Source of the DNA: Neolewinella litorea
Lineage (GTDB): Bacteria; Bacteroidota; Bacteroidia; Chitinophagales; Saprospiraceae
Direction of reading: 5' to 3'
Length of the DNA: 64,000 nucleotides
Assembly (NCBI RefSeq): GCF_004803465.1
Contig: NZ_SRSF01000001.1
Coordinates: 1,178,501 to 1,242,500 of the forward strand
A model generated the notes under the pieces. That model was given only the letters and a program-made list of their open reading frames with translations. It did not search any database and was not told the DNA's origin. Position 1 is the first letter of the stretch. Each line of letters begins with the position of its first letter. Positions 16,943-25,507 of the stretch are shown here, piece after piece. Made by a program: the position numbers and the translations under genes.

Positions 16943-17767
16943 ATGAGCAAAACTAAGGTGCTGATTGTAACCCAGGAAATGGATCCCTACACGGAGCTGA
17001 CTGAGATAGCCACTACCGTCCGGGCCCTGGCCCCCTACCTCCAGAAAAACCAGATGGAAATCCGCGTGCTGATGCCACGCTACGGCACCATCAACGAACG
17101 CCGCCACCGGCTGCACGAGGTCGTCCGCCTTTCCGGCATGAACATCATCGTCGACGATGACGATTACCCCCTGATCATCAAGGTGGCCTCCCTGCCCGAC
17201 AAGGGCGTGCGGATGCAGGTCTACTTCCTCGACAACGAAGACTTCTTCAAGCGGAAGTTCGTCCACGTCGACAAGGCCGGCAACCCCTTTGAAGACAACG
17301 CCGACCGCGCGGTCTTCTTCAGCAAGGGAGTGATCGAGACCGTCCGCAAGTTCGGTTGGCCGCCCGACATCATCCACGTCCACGGCTGGATGACGAGCCT
17401 GATCCCCTTCTACCTGCGTACCGCCTACAAGAACGAACCACTGTTCAAGAACAGCAAGATCGTCTACAGCCTCTATCAGAGCGGTCCGGAGAACCACATC
17501 ACCGACGACTTCGCCATGAAAGCCAGCATCAACGCCCTGAGCGAAGATGACCTGGCACCGTACCTCGAAGACGGCAAGCCTGCCCTCCACCGCGGTGCCA
17601 TCAAGTACAGCGACGCCGTTATTCGCGGCAGCGAAGAGATTGACGACAGCCTCTCCGAGGCCCTGGCCAAGGCCGACATCCCCGTACTAAACGTGCAGGG
17701 CGATGAAGCGCCCAAGGCCAGCATCGAGTTCTACAAGGAACTGCTGGCGGCCGAAGTCGAGAAGTAA
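16943..17767 (+). CDS. Half-length glycogen/starch-synthase-like protein (GT5 N-terminal domain only)
   Basis: 274 residues resembling only the N-terminal Rossmann-like domain of GT5 glycogen synthases (KVLIVTQEMDPY at the start; PDIIHVHGWMTSLIPFYLR about 142-160; KIVYSLYQ). The C-terminal nucleotide-sugar-binding domain is absent and the frame ends cleanly before a terminator. The ADP-glucose-binding Lys-x-Gly-Gly motif, expected just after the first strand, is replaced by TELTEIATTV. Catalysis as a glycogen synthase is therefore unlikely. Similar short proteins annotated as starch synthase occur in other Bacteroidota beside panC and glmS, as here, so this looks like a family in its own right. 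Possible roles are sugar binding or regulation; unproven. Confidence 0.8.
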   Translation: MSKTKVLIVTQEMDPYTELTEIATTVRALAPYLQKNQMEIRVLMPRYGTINERRHRLHEVVRLSGMNIIVDDDDYPLIIKVASLPDKGVRMQVYFLDNEDFFKRKFVHVDKAGNPFEDNADRAVFFSKGVIETVRKFGWPPDIIHVHGWMTSLIPFYLRTAYKNEPLFKNSKIVYSLYQSGPENHITDDFAMKASINALSEDDLAPYLEDGKPALHRGAIKYSDAVIRGSEEIDDSLSEALAKADIPVLNVQGDEAPKASIEFYKELLAAEVEK

Positions 17768-17807
17768 CCAACCCTTCCGACCCTCGGTGCCTCTCTACTG
17801 AAAAACG

Positions 17808-17842
17808 ACGAGTCCTTTTCCTGCATCCGGAAAAGGGCTCGT
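17808..17842 (+). terminator. Terminator after the glycogen-synthase-like gene
   Basis: 14-base-pair stem (ACGAGTCCTTTTCC with GGAAAAGGGCTCGT, one G-U pair), 7-base loop and a TTACTTTT tail. Confidence 0.85.
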
Positions 17843-17905
17843 TTACTTTTCACCGCCCGTTCCCCTGCCGCCCGACGGCTTCCCTTTTCCCCTAGATTAC
17901 ACCAG

Positions 17906-19306
17906 ATGAAAGTTGTTTTCGCCTTAGTTCTTATTTCCCTGTTGTACGCCTGTACGGACCCCATAACGGTCGGTTCCGAACTGCTCGACAGCGACCGGGC
18001 CAGCGTAGGTGAGCGTACCGACCTTCCCTTTACTACCCGCGTGGTCCGGGAAGACAGTCTGCTTTCCTATAACGGCACCAGCGTACAGTTCAACGACGAG
18101 CGGGCCGTCCCGACACCGGGCGCCTTCACTTTCGGCCAGATCGAGGAACCCACCTTCGGTACCACCCGGCACAGCGTCTACCTGACGCCCCGCCTGCCGC
18201 GCAATGCCAGTGGGCTGCCCATCGTGCCGCAATTTGCCAGCTTGCTTAATGTGACTATCGATTCCGTGGTCGTCATCCTACCCATCGATACGGTGCGGGC
18301 TTTTTACGGATCGGGGCGCACCTTCCCCTACCAAGCCTTCGAGATCAGCGAGCCGATCGGGTTCCTTTCCGACTACTACACGGACGACTCCTTCCCCACC
18401 GAGGGTACAAACCTGGGCTACGACGGATCCTTCACGGCCACGAAGGAGGCCACTCTGGTGCGGGATACCTCGATCACCAGTCCGGCCGTCGAGCGGGCCC
18501 ACGTACGGGTGCGGCTTTCCGATGACTTCGCCGCCCGCATCGACGCCCTGCCGGCGGAGAGCTACACGACGGATTCCACCTTCCGCGACGACTTCGCGGG
18601 CATTTACCTGACGCCCGACGGTCCCAGCCAGGCCCTTGTCACCCTGGCGGCCGCCGAACCCGCGAACCAGACGCCCTACAGTGGCTTCAACTTCTACTTC
18701 CAGGACTCCACGGGACAACCGGCCTTCTACCGCATGGGCTTCCTGCTGGCGCTCCCCAATAACGACTACGATTACTCCGGCTCACTCGTGGAACCTTTGC
18801 TGGAGCCCGGCCCCGACAACGAGATGGTCGCCGTGGCCGGCCAGGGCGGCGTAATGACCGAGATCAACCTTGAGGATATTGGCTCCCTGGAAAACCGCGT
18901 CATCAACCGCGCGGTGCTGGAAATCCCCGTCGCCAATGTAGAGGGGGTTTCCTATTCGGACTATCCCCTGCCCACGCGTCTGGAGCTGTTTTACCGCGCC
19001 AGCCAGGATGGGCCGCTGCTCTTTATCGAGGATCGCGTGGAACTGGTCCGTACACGGGCCAGCAACGCCAACGTCAATTTCTTCCTGGGCGGTGGTCTTG
19101 AGACCGAGGACAATGTGCGACTGTATTCGCCGGCCTTTTCGATCCATATGCAGCGGATTATCGACGGTGAAGTCCCACCCCGGCTCTATCTTCGCGTTAC
19201 TCCACTGGAGACCAATGAAATCCGGGCCGCCCGTGCCTTGCTCAACGGTCCCGCCGCCGGCGTAAATCCCGCCCGAATCCGGGTGACCTTCACCGACCTG
19301 GATTGA
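17906..19306 (+). CDS. DUF4270 family lipoprotein
   Basis: 466 residues. A short lipoprotein signal peptide ends at Cys16 (LISLLYAC), then TDPITVGSELLDSDRASVG, which is the characteristic opening of DUF4270. The body is beta-rich with repeated Thr/Ser/Asp segments and ends PARIRVTFTDLD. Probably anchored to the outer membrane. The biochemical role is unknown. Its position between the glycogen-synthase-like gene and glmS-DUF4290 matches an arrangement I know from other Bacteroidota, which hints at a role in cell-envelope sugar metabolism. A terminator separates it from the gene before. Confidence 0.85.
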   Translation: MKVVFALVLISLLYACTDPITVGSELLDSDRASVGERTDLPFTTRVVREDSLLSYNGTSVQFNDERAVPTPGAFTFGQIEEPTFGTTRHSVYLTPRLPRNASGLPIVPQFASLLNVTIDSVVVILPIDTVRAFYGSGRTFPYQAFEISEPIGFLSDYYTDDSFPTEGTNLGYDGSFTATKEATLVRDTSITSPAVERAHVRVRLSDDFAARIDALPAESYTTDSTFRDDFAGIYLTPDGPSQALVTLAAAEPANQTPYSGFNFYFQDSTGQPAFYRMGFLLALPNNDYDYSGSLVEPLLEPGPDNEMVAVAGQGGVMTEINLEDIGSLENRVINRAVLEIPVANVEGVSYSDYPLPTRLELFYRASQDGPLLFIEDRVELVRTRASNANVNFFLGGGLETEDNVRLYSPAFSIHMQRIIDGEVPPRLYLRVTPLETNEIRAARALLNGPAAGVNPARIRVTFTDLD

Positions 19307-19506
19307 GCCCGGGCAACTTATACCGGCCCGGTTCGTTAGTAAGCATGGAACTTTATTGAGTGTAAGGTCCATTGACATCCGTAACACCCCGGGATTATCC
19401 CCTGATATGCGCGCTTTTTTGTTTCCGCTCCTTTGGATGCCGAATGCAATACCACCCACCTACCCCGCGCGCACCCATCCCAAAAACATCTTAAACTGCT
19501 TTACCT

Positions 19507-21345
19507 ATGTGTGGAATTGTAGGCTACATCGGCCATCGTCAAGCTGATGCCCTTATAATTAAGGGACTGGAACGTCTGGAATACCGGGGCTACGACAGCG
19601 CCGGCATCGCGATCCTGAACGGCGAGCTTTCGATCTGGAAGAAGAAAGGGAAGGTCTCAGCCCTGCGCAAGGAAATAGCCAAGAACAATACTACCGGTAC
19701 GGTAGGAATCGGACACACCCGCTGGGCCACTCACGGAGAACCCAACGACGTCAATGCCCACCCCCATACCGGCGGCAACCGTCGGCTGGCCCTGGTCCAC
19801 AACGGAATCATAGAGAACTACGCGGTACTAAAGAACGCCCTCATCGCCGAAGGCCACACCTTCGAGAGCGAGACGGATACGGAAGTATTGGTCCACCTCA
19901 TTGAAGAGATCCAGGACGAAGGCGATCTGCCGCTGGAAGAAGCCGTCCGCCTCGCCCTCGTGCGCGTGGAAGGCGCCTACGCCATAGCCGTGGTTGACAG
20001 CCGCAATCCGGAAGTCCTGGTAGGTGCCCGCAAAGCCAGTCCGCTGGTAGTGGGCATCGGTGAAGGCGAGTTCTTCATCGGCTCCGATGCGTCGCCCTTC
20101 CTCGACAGCACCCGCCGGGTGGTCTACCTGGACGACAACCAGATCGCCACCATCACCCTGCAGGAAGGTCTGAAAATCAAGAACACCGAGAACGAAGCCC
20201 AGCCCCCCTTCATCCAGGAGCTGGACATGCAGATCGAGGCCCTCGAAAAGAACGGCTACGATCACTTTATGCTCAAGGAGATCCACGAGCAGCCCACTAC
20301 GATCTACGATGCCATGCGCGGACGGATCAGCAGCAAGGAAAACCGGGTCACACTCCGCGGCCTGGAGGAATACGCTAACCGCTTCGTGCGGGCCAATCGC
20401 ATCATCATCGTGGCCTGCGGCACCAGTTACCACTCCGGGCTAATCGGGGAATACCTGATCGAGGACCTGGCCCGCATCCCCGTCGAGGTGGAGTACGCCA
20501 GCGAATTTCGCTACCGGAACCCCATTCTCAACGAGCGCGACATCGTAATTGCCCTTAGCCAAAGCGGGGAAACGGCCGATACCCTGGCCGCCCTCGAGCT
20601 TGCCAAAAGCAAGGGTGCCATGATCTACGGTATCGTCAATTCCGTAGGCAGCAGCATCGCCCGTCTCACCGACGCCGGAAGCTACATTCACGCCGGCCCG
20701 GAGATCGGAGTGGCAAGTACGAAAGCCTTTACCGGTCAGGTGACGGTATTGACCCTGCTGGCCCTTAGCATGGCCCAGAAACTGAGCACGATCAGCAGCA
20801 CCACCTTCCATACGCTTACCGCGGAACTGGAAAGGATCCCCGAAAAGGTGAAGGAGTGCCTGCAAGCCGACGAGCACATCCGCTACATCGCCAAGGAGAT
20901 CAAGCACCACCACAACGCCCTATACCTGGGCCGGGGCTACAACTTCCCCGTCGCCCTCGAAGGCGCGCTGAAACTCAAGGAGATCAGCTACATTCACGCC
21001 GAAGGCTACCCCGCCGCCGAAATGAAGCACGGCCCCATCGCCCTCATCGATGAAACCATGCCGGTCATCGTTACGGCCACCAACCGGTCGGCCTACGAGA
21101 AGATCATCAGCAATGTGCAGGAAGTACTGGCCCGCAAAGGGGTGGTGATTGCCGTCGTACCGAAGGGTGAGACCGCCATCAGTTCGATGGCCCACCACGT
21201 GATCGAAATTCCCAATACAGAAGAACAGCTGTCTCCCCTGCTGTCCGTCATTCCCCTTCAACTACTGAGTTACCACATCGCCGTGGAACTGGGACGCAAC
21301 GTCGACCAGCCCCGCAACCTCGCCAAGTCGGTAACCGTCGAATAA
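19507..21345 (+). CDS. glmS: Glutamine-fructose-6-phosphate aminotransferase (isomerizing)
   Basis: 612 residues. N-terminal class II glutaminase domain with nucleophile Cys2 (MCGIVGYIG) and GHTRWATHG. Two SIS sugar-isomerase domains follow (ACGTSYHSGLIGEYLIED; ALSQSGETADTLAAL; then LGRGYNFPVALEGALKLKEI), ending in the conserved PRNLAKSVTVE tail. It makes glucosamine-6-phosphate, the first step to UDP-GlcNAc for peptidoglycan and lipopolysaccharide. The 200-base upstream region shows no glmS ribozyme and no clear promoter. DUF4290 follows after 43 bases. Confidence 0.98.
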   Translation: MCGIVGYIGHRQADALIIKGLERLEYRGYDSAGIAILNGELSIWKKKGKVSALRKEIAKNNTTGTVGIGHTRWATHGEPNDVNAHPHTGGNRRLALVHNGIIENYAVLKNALIAEGHTFESETDTEVLVHLIEEIQDEGDLPLEEAVRLALVRVEGAYAIAVVDSRNPEVLVGARKASPLVVGIGEGEFFIGSDASPFLDSTRRVVYLDDNQIATITLQEGLKIKNTENEAQPPFIQELDMQIEALEKNGYDHFMLKEIHEQPTTIYDAMRGRISSKENRVTLRGLEEYANRFVRANRIIIVACGTSYHSGLIGEYLIEDLARIPVEVEYASEFRYRNPILNERDIVIALSQSGETADTLAALELAKSKGAMIYGIVNSVGSSIARLTDAGSYIHAGPEIGVASTKAFTGQVTVLTLLALSMAQKLSTISSTTFHTLTAELERIPEKVKECLQADEHIRYIAKEIKHHHNALYLGRGYNFPVALEGALKLKEISYIHAEGYPAAEMKHGPIALIDETMPVIVTATNRSAYEKIISNVQEVLARKGVVIAVVPKGETAISSMAHHVIEIPNTEEQLSPLLSVIPLQLLSYHIAVELGRNVDQPRNLAKSVTVE

Positions 21346-21388
21346 ACCCGCGCATCCGGCCCGCGTATCAACTAACAAAAACCCCCGT

Positions 21389-22084
21389 ATGGATTGGGAT
21401 ATCGAATATAATACCAGCAACGCAGAACTGATCTACAGCGAGTACGGTCGAACCGTCCAGGAGCTCCTTCAGAAAGCGAACGAGATCGAGAGCGACGAAG
21501 ACCGGCAGGCCTACGTCGAGCGGGTCATCAAGCTCATGCTCCAGATGCAGCCCAGCGTCAAGCAGCAGGAGAACTACCAGGAACGGCTGTGGAAGCACGC
21601 CTTCCGGATCGCCGGCGGCAAACTGAACGTGACCGTACCGGAAGGAATCAACGCTACCCCGGATCCCGAAGGCGTCACCCCCGAACCCCTCCCCTATCCC
21701 GACAGCCACAAGCGCATGCTTCACTACGGGAAGAACGTACTGGCCCTCATCGACAAGGGCAAGGCCATGGAAGACGGCCCCGAACGCGACCTGGTAACTT
21801 ACACGGCAGCCTACTACATGAAGGTGGCCCTAACCGACTGGCGCGACGGCAAGTTTTTCAATGAGGACATGATTCGCAAGGACCTTTACGAGCTAAGCGA
21901 CAAAACCCTGGTACTGCCCAAGGATGCCAAGATTGGTGAGCCCAGCAGCAACCAACCTTCCCAGGATACCGGCACACGCCGCAAGAAGAAAAAGAAGAAA
22001 GGCGGCGGTGGCGGCGGAGGCGGCGGCGGCGGCAACCGCAGTCGCAATTCCGGCAACCGCAGCCGCGGACGCCGGCGGCGCTAG
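21389..22084 (+). CDS. DUF4290 protein with Lys/Gly/Arg-rich tail
   Basis: 231 residues. The first ~175 residues are a helical DUF4290 domain (MDWDIEYNTSNAELIYSEYGRTVQELL; later YGKNVLALIDKGKAM and YYMKVALTDWRDGKFFNEDMI). The last ~40 residues are low-complexity: a run of lysines after RR, eleven consecutive glycines and an Arg/Ser/Asn/Gly tail ending RGRRRR. This is the composition of RGG-type RNA-binding or phase-separating tails. It directly follows glmS and probably shares its transcript. Function of the domain is unknown. Confidence 0.88.
   Translation: MDWDIEYNTSNAELIYSEYGRTVQELLQKANEIESDEDRQAYVERVIKLMLQMQPSVKQQENYQERLWKHAFRIAGGKLNVTVPEGINATPDPEGVTPEPLPYPDSHKRMLHYGKNVLALIDKGKAMEDGPERDLVTYTAAYYMKVALTDWRDGKFFNEDMIRKDLYELSDKTLVLPKDAKIGEPSSNQPSQDTGTRRKKKKKKGGGGGGGGGGGNRSRNSGNRSRGRRRR
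22001..22033 (+). repeat. GGN trinucleotide run coding for eleven glycines
   Basis: Eleven glycine codons in a row, nine of them GGC, inside the DUF4290 tail. Such a run can slip during replication, so tail length may vary between strains. Confidence 0.9.
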
Positions 22085-22090
22085 AACCTA

Positions 22091-22124
22091 AAAAGCCCCG
22101 TTACGTGATCGTAACGGGGCTTTT
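22091..22124 (+). terminator. Terminator after the glmS-DUF4290 operon
   Basis: Perfect 15-base-pair stem (AAAAGCCCCGTTACG and its complement), TGAT loop, followed by further T residues. Its A/T flanks make it bidirectional, so it can also end rpsT transcription from the other strand. Confidence 0.95.
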
Positions 22125-22172
22125 TTAATGCTGTAACTTCAGCGGGCGGCGGAGAATAACGCGCGGACCGGT

Positions 22173-22427
22173 TTAGCCGAGGCGATTGACGTGCTCGGCC
22201 AGACCGGACTTCAGGTTATTGGCCTTGTTCTGGTGCCAGAGATTGCGCTTGGCCAGACGGTCGATCATGCTGAACAACTGCGGCAGTTGCTTTTCAGCTT
22301 CCGTGCGGTCCTCGAGATCCCGGAGCTTGCGGATGGCCGACCGGGTAGATTTCTTGTAGTAGCGGTTGTGGAGGCGCTTGCGCTCGTCCTGACGAATCCG
22401 CTTCTTGGCTGATTTATGATGTGCCAT
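22173..22427 (-). CDS. rpsT: 30S ribosomal protein S20
   Basis: 84 residues, highly basic and helical, starting MAHHKSAKKRIRQDERKRLHNRYYK with the family's repeated Lys/Arg helices (KSTRSAIRKLRDLED, LAKRNLWHQNKANNLKSGL). It is a primary 16S rRNA-binding protein of the small subunit. It is monocistronic, with its own promoter and a shared bidirectional terminator. Confidence 0.97.
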   Translation of the reverse strand: MAHHKSAKKRIRQDERKRLHNRYYKKSTRSAIRKLRDLEDRTEAEKQLPQLFSMIDRLAKRNLWHQNKANNLKSGLAEHVNRLG

Positions 22428-22485
22428 GGATAGATATTTTAGTCTTGGTTACGCTCCGCCGCGAGGATAGAGCTGAATTAGTCCG

Positions 22486-22516
22486 CAAAAGTACGACCAA
22501 TTCCCTAGTTTACCAA
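22486..22516 (-). promoter_or_regulatory. rpsT promoter
   Basis: On the minus strand a -33 TTGG (22516-22513), 19 bases of spacer and a -7 TACTTTTG (22493-22486), an almost ideal Bacteroidota promoter. The -33 element overlaps the end of the TonB receptor gene. The leader to the rpsT start is about 55 bases. Confidence 0.75.
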
Positions 22517-24780
22517 CTGTAGCTGATCCGAAAATTAATGCTTCTGCCCGGAGCATCGGCGAAGTACCGCTGCCGGTCCAGGTAATCGCGGTAGGCCTGA
22601 TCCAGGAGGTTCTCGACTTCCAGTTCAAGGTTAAGGGGATTGCCGCCGAGGGTCAGGGTCTTCGCTAGTCCCGTTCCGATCAGGGCGTAGCCCGGTGGCG
22701 GGGGCAGAATATCCTGTTGGGGCTCGATGCGGTCCTGTCGCGCTACTACCAGGGCGGTAGCGGAAAGGGTAAGGTCGTTTGTCAGAGTATAGGTGAGGGC
22801 ACTGCGCCAGTTCAGGGGAGGCATGTATACGAGTGGCAGCCCGTCCGATCGATTGTACCCCTGAACCACTGCCAGGCCACTCTCCAGATCGAAATCGGCC
22901 ACATGCGCCAGCACGGCCAGTTGGCCGCCCCAGAGTTCGGCGTCCACGCCCCGGTAGGTGAAAACGGGGAAAGCCCCCCGGACGGTCAGTCGGAATTCCT
23001 GACCGGGCTCCAGGTTAATGAAGTTGTCGACGCGCTGGTAAAAGAGCCCGCCGGATACGGAAAGTGCACCGTTGCGGCTACCGTAACTCAGGTCCAGTGA
23101 CCCCTTGAGCGATTGCTCCGGAACCAGGCTGCGGTCGCCTTCCTCGATGCCACTCACACCCTGGTGGAGTCCCTGGCTGTAGAGTTCATTGATCTGGGGG
23201 GCCCGCTGTCGGAAGGTGATCTCGCTTTCGCCACTGAGCCGGCTGTTCACCCGCAGGCTGGCACCCGCGCTCGCGCCCAAAGTATTGTAGTGGTGGCGGT
23301 ACCGGACGACGCGCCGCGGGAGGTCGCGGCTGATGGTGAGGGCCTCGTAAAACTGGTGGTCCAGGCGCAGGCCGAAGTGATAGCGGAACTTTTCGGGCTT
23401 GTGGTGGAACGTCAGGTAGCCCCCCACCCGGTTGGCCAGGTAGTCGGGAATCAGGGGCAGTATGCCGGTGCCTGGCTGGTTGGTGTTGTCGACATTTTCC
23501 AGCTGGACGCCCGCCTCGAGCGACCGAAAAGCACCGAGTTTACGCTGGTGACCGGCCTCCAGGAGATGGCTGTACTGCAGGAGTTTCAGTGCCGCCTGGC
23601 CGTCGTCGCCCCGGCGTACGTCGAATTCCTTGCGGTTGTCGAGCTGCCCACCGTACTGCACGGTATACGAGGTTCGGTCGGTTGGAGTGAAGATGAGTTC
23701 GCCCTTTAGCAGGTGATGACTAACCCGCTGCCGCGGGGAAGCAAAATCGTAGCTGAAGCCACTTTCCGTATAGAAGGGTCTTTCCCGGCCGATGGCTTCC
23801 TGCAAGTCGCTCAGGTTGCCGACGTGGGAGCCGCGCAGGACACCGATCTCAGCGTTGAACAGGCTATAGTAGCCACGCGCCGTAAGTTTCGGGCTGATGA
23901 ACTTGGCTGCCTGCAGGGCGAAGTCACCTTCCCGTTGTCCGGTATTGGTGAGGTAGTAGTCGGGGGCCCTGCGGTCTCCGCTCATCTTGAGGCTCCCGCT
24001 GAGTCGGTAAGCGACGAAGGCCGTGTCCGTGAGCCGGGCATTCAGGGTATGGCCCCATCCGTTGGAGTGCAGGCCGTAGGCCACTTTACCGCCCGGGGAG
24101 GTACGTTCGGTCAGGGGGGCCGGCTCGATGAGCACCGTAGGCCCCAGCGTACTGCCGGCGTAGCGCAGCGCATCCACGCCTTTGACAACACGCACGTAGG
24201 CCGCTACCCAGGGGTCGATTTCCGGAGCGTGGTCGTTGCCCCACTGCTGCCCCGCCTGGGGCACACCGTTGTTCTGGATGCTCAGCCGGTTGCCGTACAG
24301 TCCTTCAAAGACGGGTTTGTTCGCCGCCGTTCCCGTACGCAGGCTACTGACGCCCGTGATGCGTTCCAGGACCAAACCAAGCTGCTGGTCGGCCTCCCGG
24401 TCGAGCCGCTCCTCGTACGCCACCCCGGCACCGGTGGAAGTTACCGTGACGGTCTCGGTATAATTGTCGTGGTGGTGCAGGTATACGTTGAAGGAGGTGT
24501 CCTGCCGCAGATCGAAGGTCACCACCTTGGGATCGCAACCAATGTGGCTGAAGCGCAGCGTAAGGGGGCCCGGGCAGCGCGCCGTCAGTTCGAAGCGGCC
24601 GTCGGCATCGGCCTGCACGCCCTCCCCGCTTTCCACGGCATATACGCTCGCGAAGGCCAGTTCCTCACGGCCGTGCTCGTCGAGCATTTTTCCCGAGACG
24701 CTCAGGTTACAGTCCTGGGCGCGAACGCAGGTGCAAAGCCCCAGTAGCAGGGCGCCGGCTAAGAGGGTTCCGCGGTTCAT
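22510..24780 (-). CDS. TonB-dependent outer-membrane receptor
   Basis: 756 residues from the ATG at 24780, which opens a signal peptide ending VRAQ; upstream in-frame codons add a non-signal Pro/Arg-rich stretch. A carboxypeptidase-regulatory-like domain (about 22-100) precedes a plug domain (TETVTVTSTGAGVAYEERL; SLRTGTAANKPVFEGLYGNRL; WVAAYVRVVKGVDALRYAGSTLG) and a beta-barrel ending SINFRISYSW. Unlike SusC it has no SusD partner. It starts four bases after the stop of a small lipoprotein gene, so the two form an operon. The PEID-type plug segment and a His-rich loop (LHHHDNYTE) recall metal or metallophore receptors, but the ligand is not established. Confidence 0.92.
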   Translation of the reverse strand: MNRGTLLAGALLLGLCTCVRAQDCNLSVSGKMLDEHGREELAFASVYAVESGEGVQADADGRFELTARCPGPLTLRFSHIGCDPKVVTFDLRQDTSFNVYLHHHDNYTETVTVTSTGAGVAYEERLDREADQQLGLVLERITGVSSLRTGTAANKPVFEGLYGNRLSIQNNGVPQAGQQWGNDHAPEIDPWVAAYVRVVKGVDALRYAGSTLGPTVLIEPAPLTERTSPGGKVAYGLHSNGWGHTLNARLTDTAFVAYRLSGSLKMSGDRRAPDYYLTNTGQREGDFALQAAKFISPKLTARGYYSLFNAEIGVLRGSHVGNLSDLQEAIGRERPFYTESGFSYDFASPRQRVSHHLLKGELIFTPTDRTSYTVQYGGQLDNRKEFDVRRGDDGQAALKLLQYSHLLEAGHQRKLGAFRSLEAGVQLENVDNTNQPGTGILPLIPDYLANRVGGYLTFHHKPEKFRYHFGLRLDHQFYEALTISRDLPRRVVRYRHHYNTLGASAGASLRVNSRLSGESEITFRQRAPQINELYSQGLHQGVSGIEEGDRSLVPEQSLKGSLDLSYGSRNGALSVSGGLFYQRVDNFINLEPGQEFRLTVRGAFPVFTYRGVDAELWGGQLAVLAHVADFDLESGLAVVQGYNRSDGLPLVYMPPLNWRSALTYTLTNDLTLSATALVVARQDRIEPQQDILPPPPGYALIGTGLAKTLTLGGNPLNLELEVENLLDQAYRDYLDRQRYFADAPGRSINFRISYSW

Positions 24781-24784
24781 TATC

Positions 24785-25354
24785 CTAATTTCCGATCGAT
24801 ACCGGGAAGGTGACCTCGATATCGGTCTCTCCTCCGGCTGCGGAGGGGTTGGAAATGGTGGCCGAACTTCCCTTGGTGGGCAGGTGGCGAAGGATAATCT
24901 TGAGGGTGCCACTGGAGAACCCGCCGGTCTCCACTTCGGTCAGGACGCCCAGGGGATTGCCGTCGCCGTCCGAATCACGGTACCGGATGGTGGTCTCCAG
25001 CCCCGCACTGGGAATGTAGAAGAATTGGTGGTCGGCGGCCTCGTTGATGACCTCGGCGGTGATGTCCTGGGGATTGCTGGAATCCGACAAGTTGGCCACG
25101 ATAAGGGTACCGTCGTAGAGCGTATTGACGGCCAGGGAGCCGGTTACGTTGACCAGCGCGGGTTCGGCGCCGTCGCCGTCCGGGTCGCTGAAGGTCATGG
25201 TGACCTCTTCACTGCCGCCGCCGACGGGCTTGAGCTGGTAGATGACGTCGGTAATCACTTCCTCCTCGTTCTCGATCACGGGGTCTTCCTTGCTTCCACA
25301 GGCGGAACAGACGAACAGGAAAAACAGAAGGGCAATGGGCAGGAAACGGGTCAT
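24785..25354 (-). CDS. Lipoprotein partner of the TonB receptor, unknown family
   Basis: 189 residues from the ATG at 25354. A lipoprotein signal ends at Cys19 (FVCSAC), followed by GSKEDPVIENEEEVITD, an acidic linker. The body is a beta-sandwich-like sequence with several Asp-rich turns (FSDPDGDGAEP, RYRDSDGDGNPL) that could bind calcium. It ends TDIEVTFPVSIGN. Proteins of this kind, sometimes labelled type 1 periplasmic-binding-fold, occur beside TonB receptors in other Bacteroidota. The four-base gap to the receptor gene argues for joint function in uptake. Exact role unknown. Confidence 0.75.
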   Translation of the reverse strand: MTRFLPIALLFFLFVCSACGSKEDPVIENEEEVITDVIYQLKPVGGGSEEVTMTFSDPDGDGAEPALVNVTGSLAVNTLYDGTLIVANLSDSSNPQDITAEVINEAADHQFFYIPSAGLETTIRYRDSDGDGNPLGVLTEVETGGFSSGTLKIILRHLPTKGSSATISNPSAAGGETDIEVTFPVSIGN

Positions 25355-25408
25355 GGGTAATGCTGAGGTTATTGGGTTAGCAACGCGTAAGAAGCGTGGC
25401 GGTTGGCG

Positions 25409-25416
25409 CAAAGGTA
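25409..25416 (-). promoter_or_regulatory. -7 element (TACCTTTG) of the lipoprotein/TonB receptor operon
   Basis: Minus-strand TACCTTTG, exact consensus, 54 bases before the lipoprotein start. It begins right at the T-tract of the upstream gene's terminator, and any -33 element would lie inside that hairpin. Confidence 0.6.
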
Positions 25417-25449
25417 AAAGAGCCCCGACTGCAGTAGCAGCCGGGGCTC
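25417..25449 (-). terminator. Terminator of the serine hydrolase gene
   Basis: 13-base-pair stem with one mismatch (GAGCCCCGGCTGC with GCAGTCGGGGCTC on the minus strand), 4-base loop and TTTT tail. The tail runs straight into the TACCTTTG promoter element of the next operon. Confidence 0.8.
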
Positions 25450-25507
25450 GAAATGGTCATGTCTGTTGCGGAACCCGGTCGTGACTCGGTCCCTGCTTCA
25501 GATAGGT

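Noticed and set aside
19307-19506. Possible glmS ribozyme upstream of glmS
   Set aside because: No pseudoknot core sequence is visible, and this ribozyme is mainly known from Gram-positive bacteria.
22001-22033. Glycine-codon run as a CRISPR-like or tandem repeat array
   Set aside because: It is an in-frame run of GGN codons within a real gene.
22717-24747. Series of plus-strand open frames opposite the TonB receptor
   Set aside because: Shadows of the receptor; no start signals or domains.
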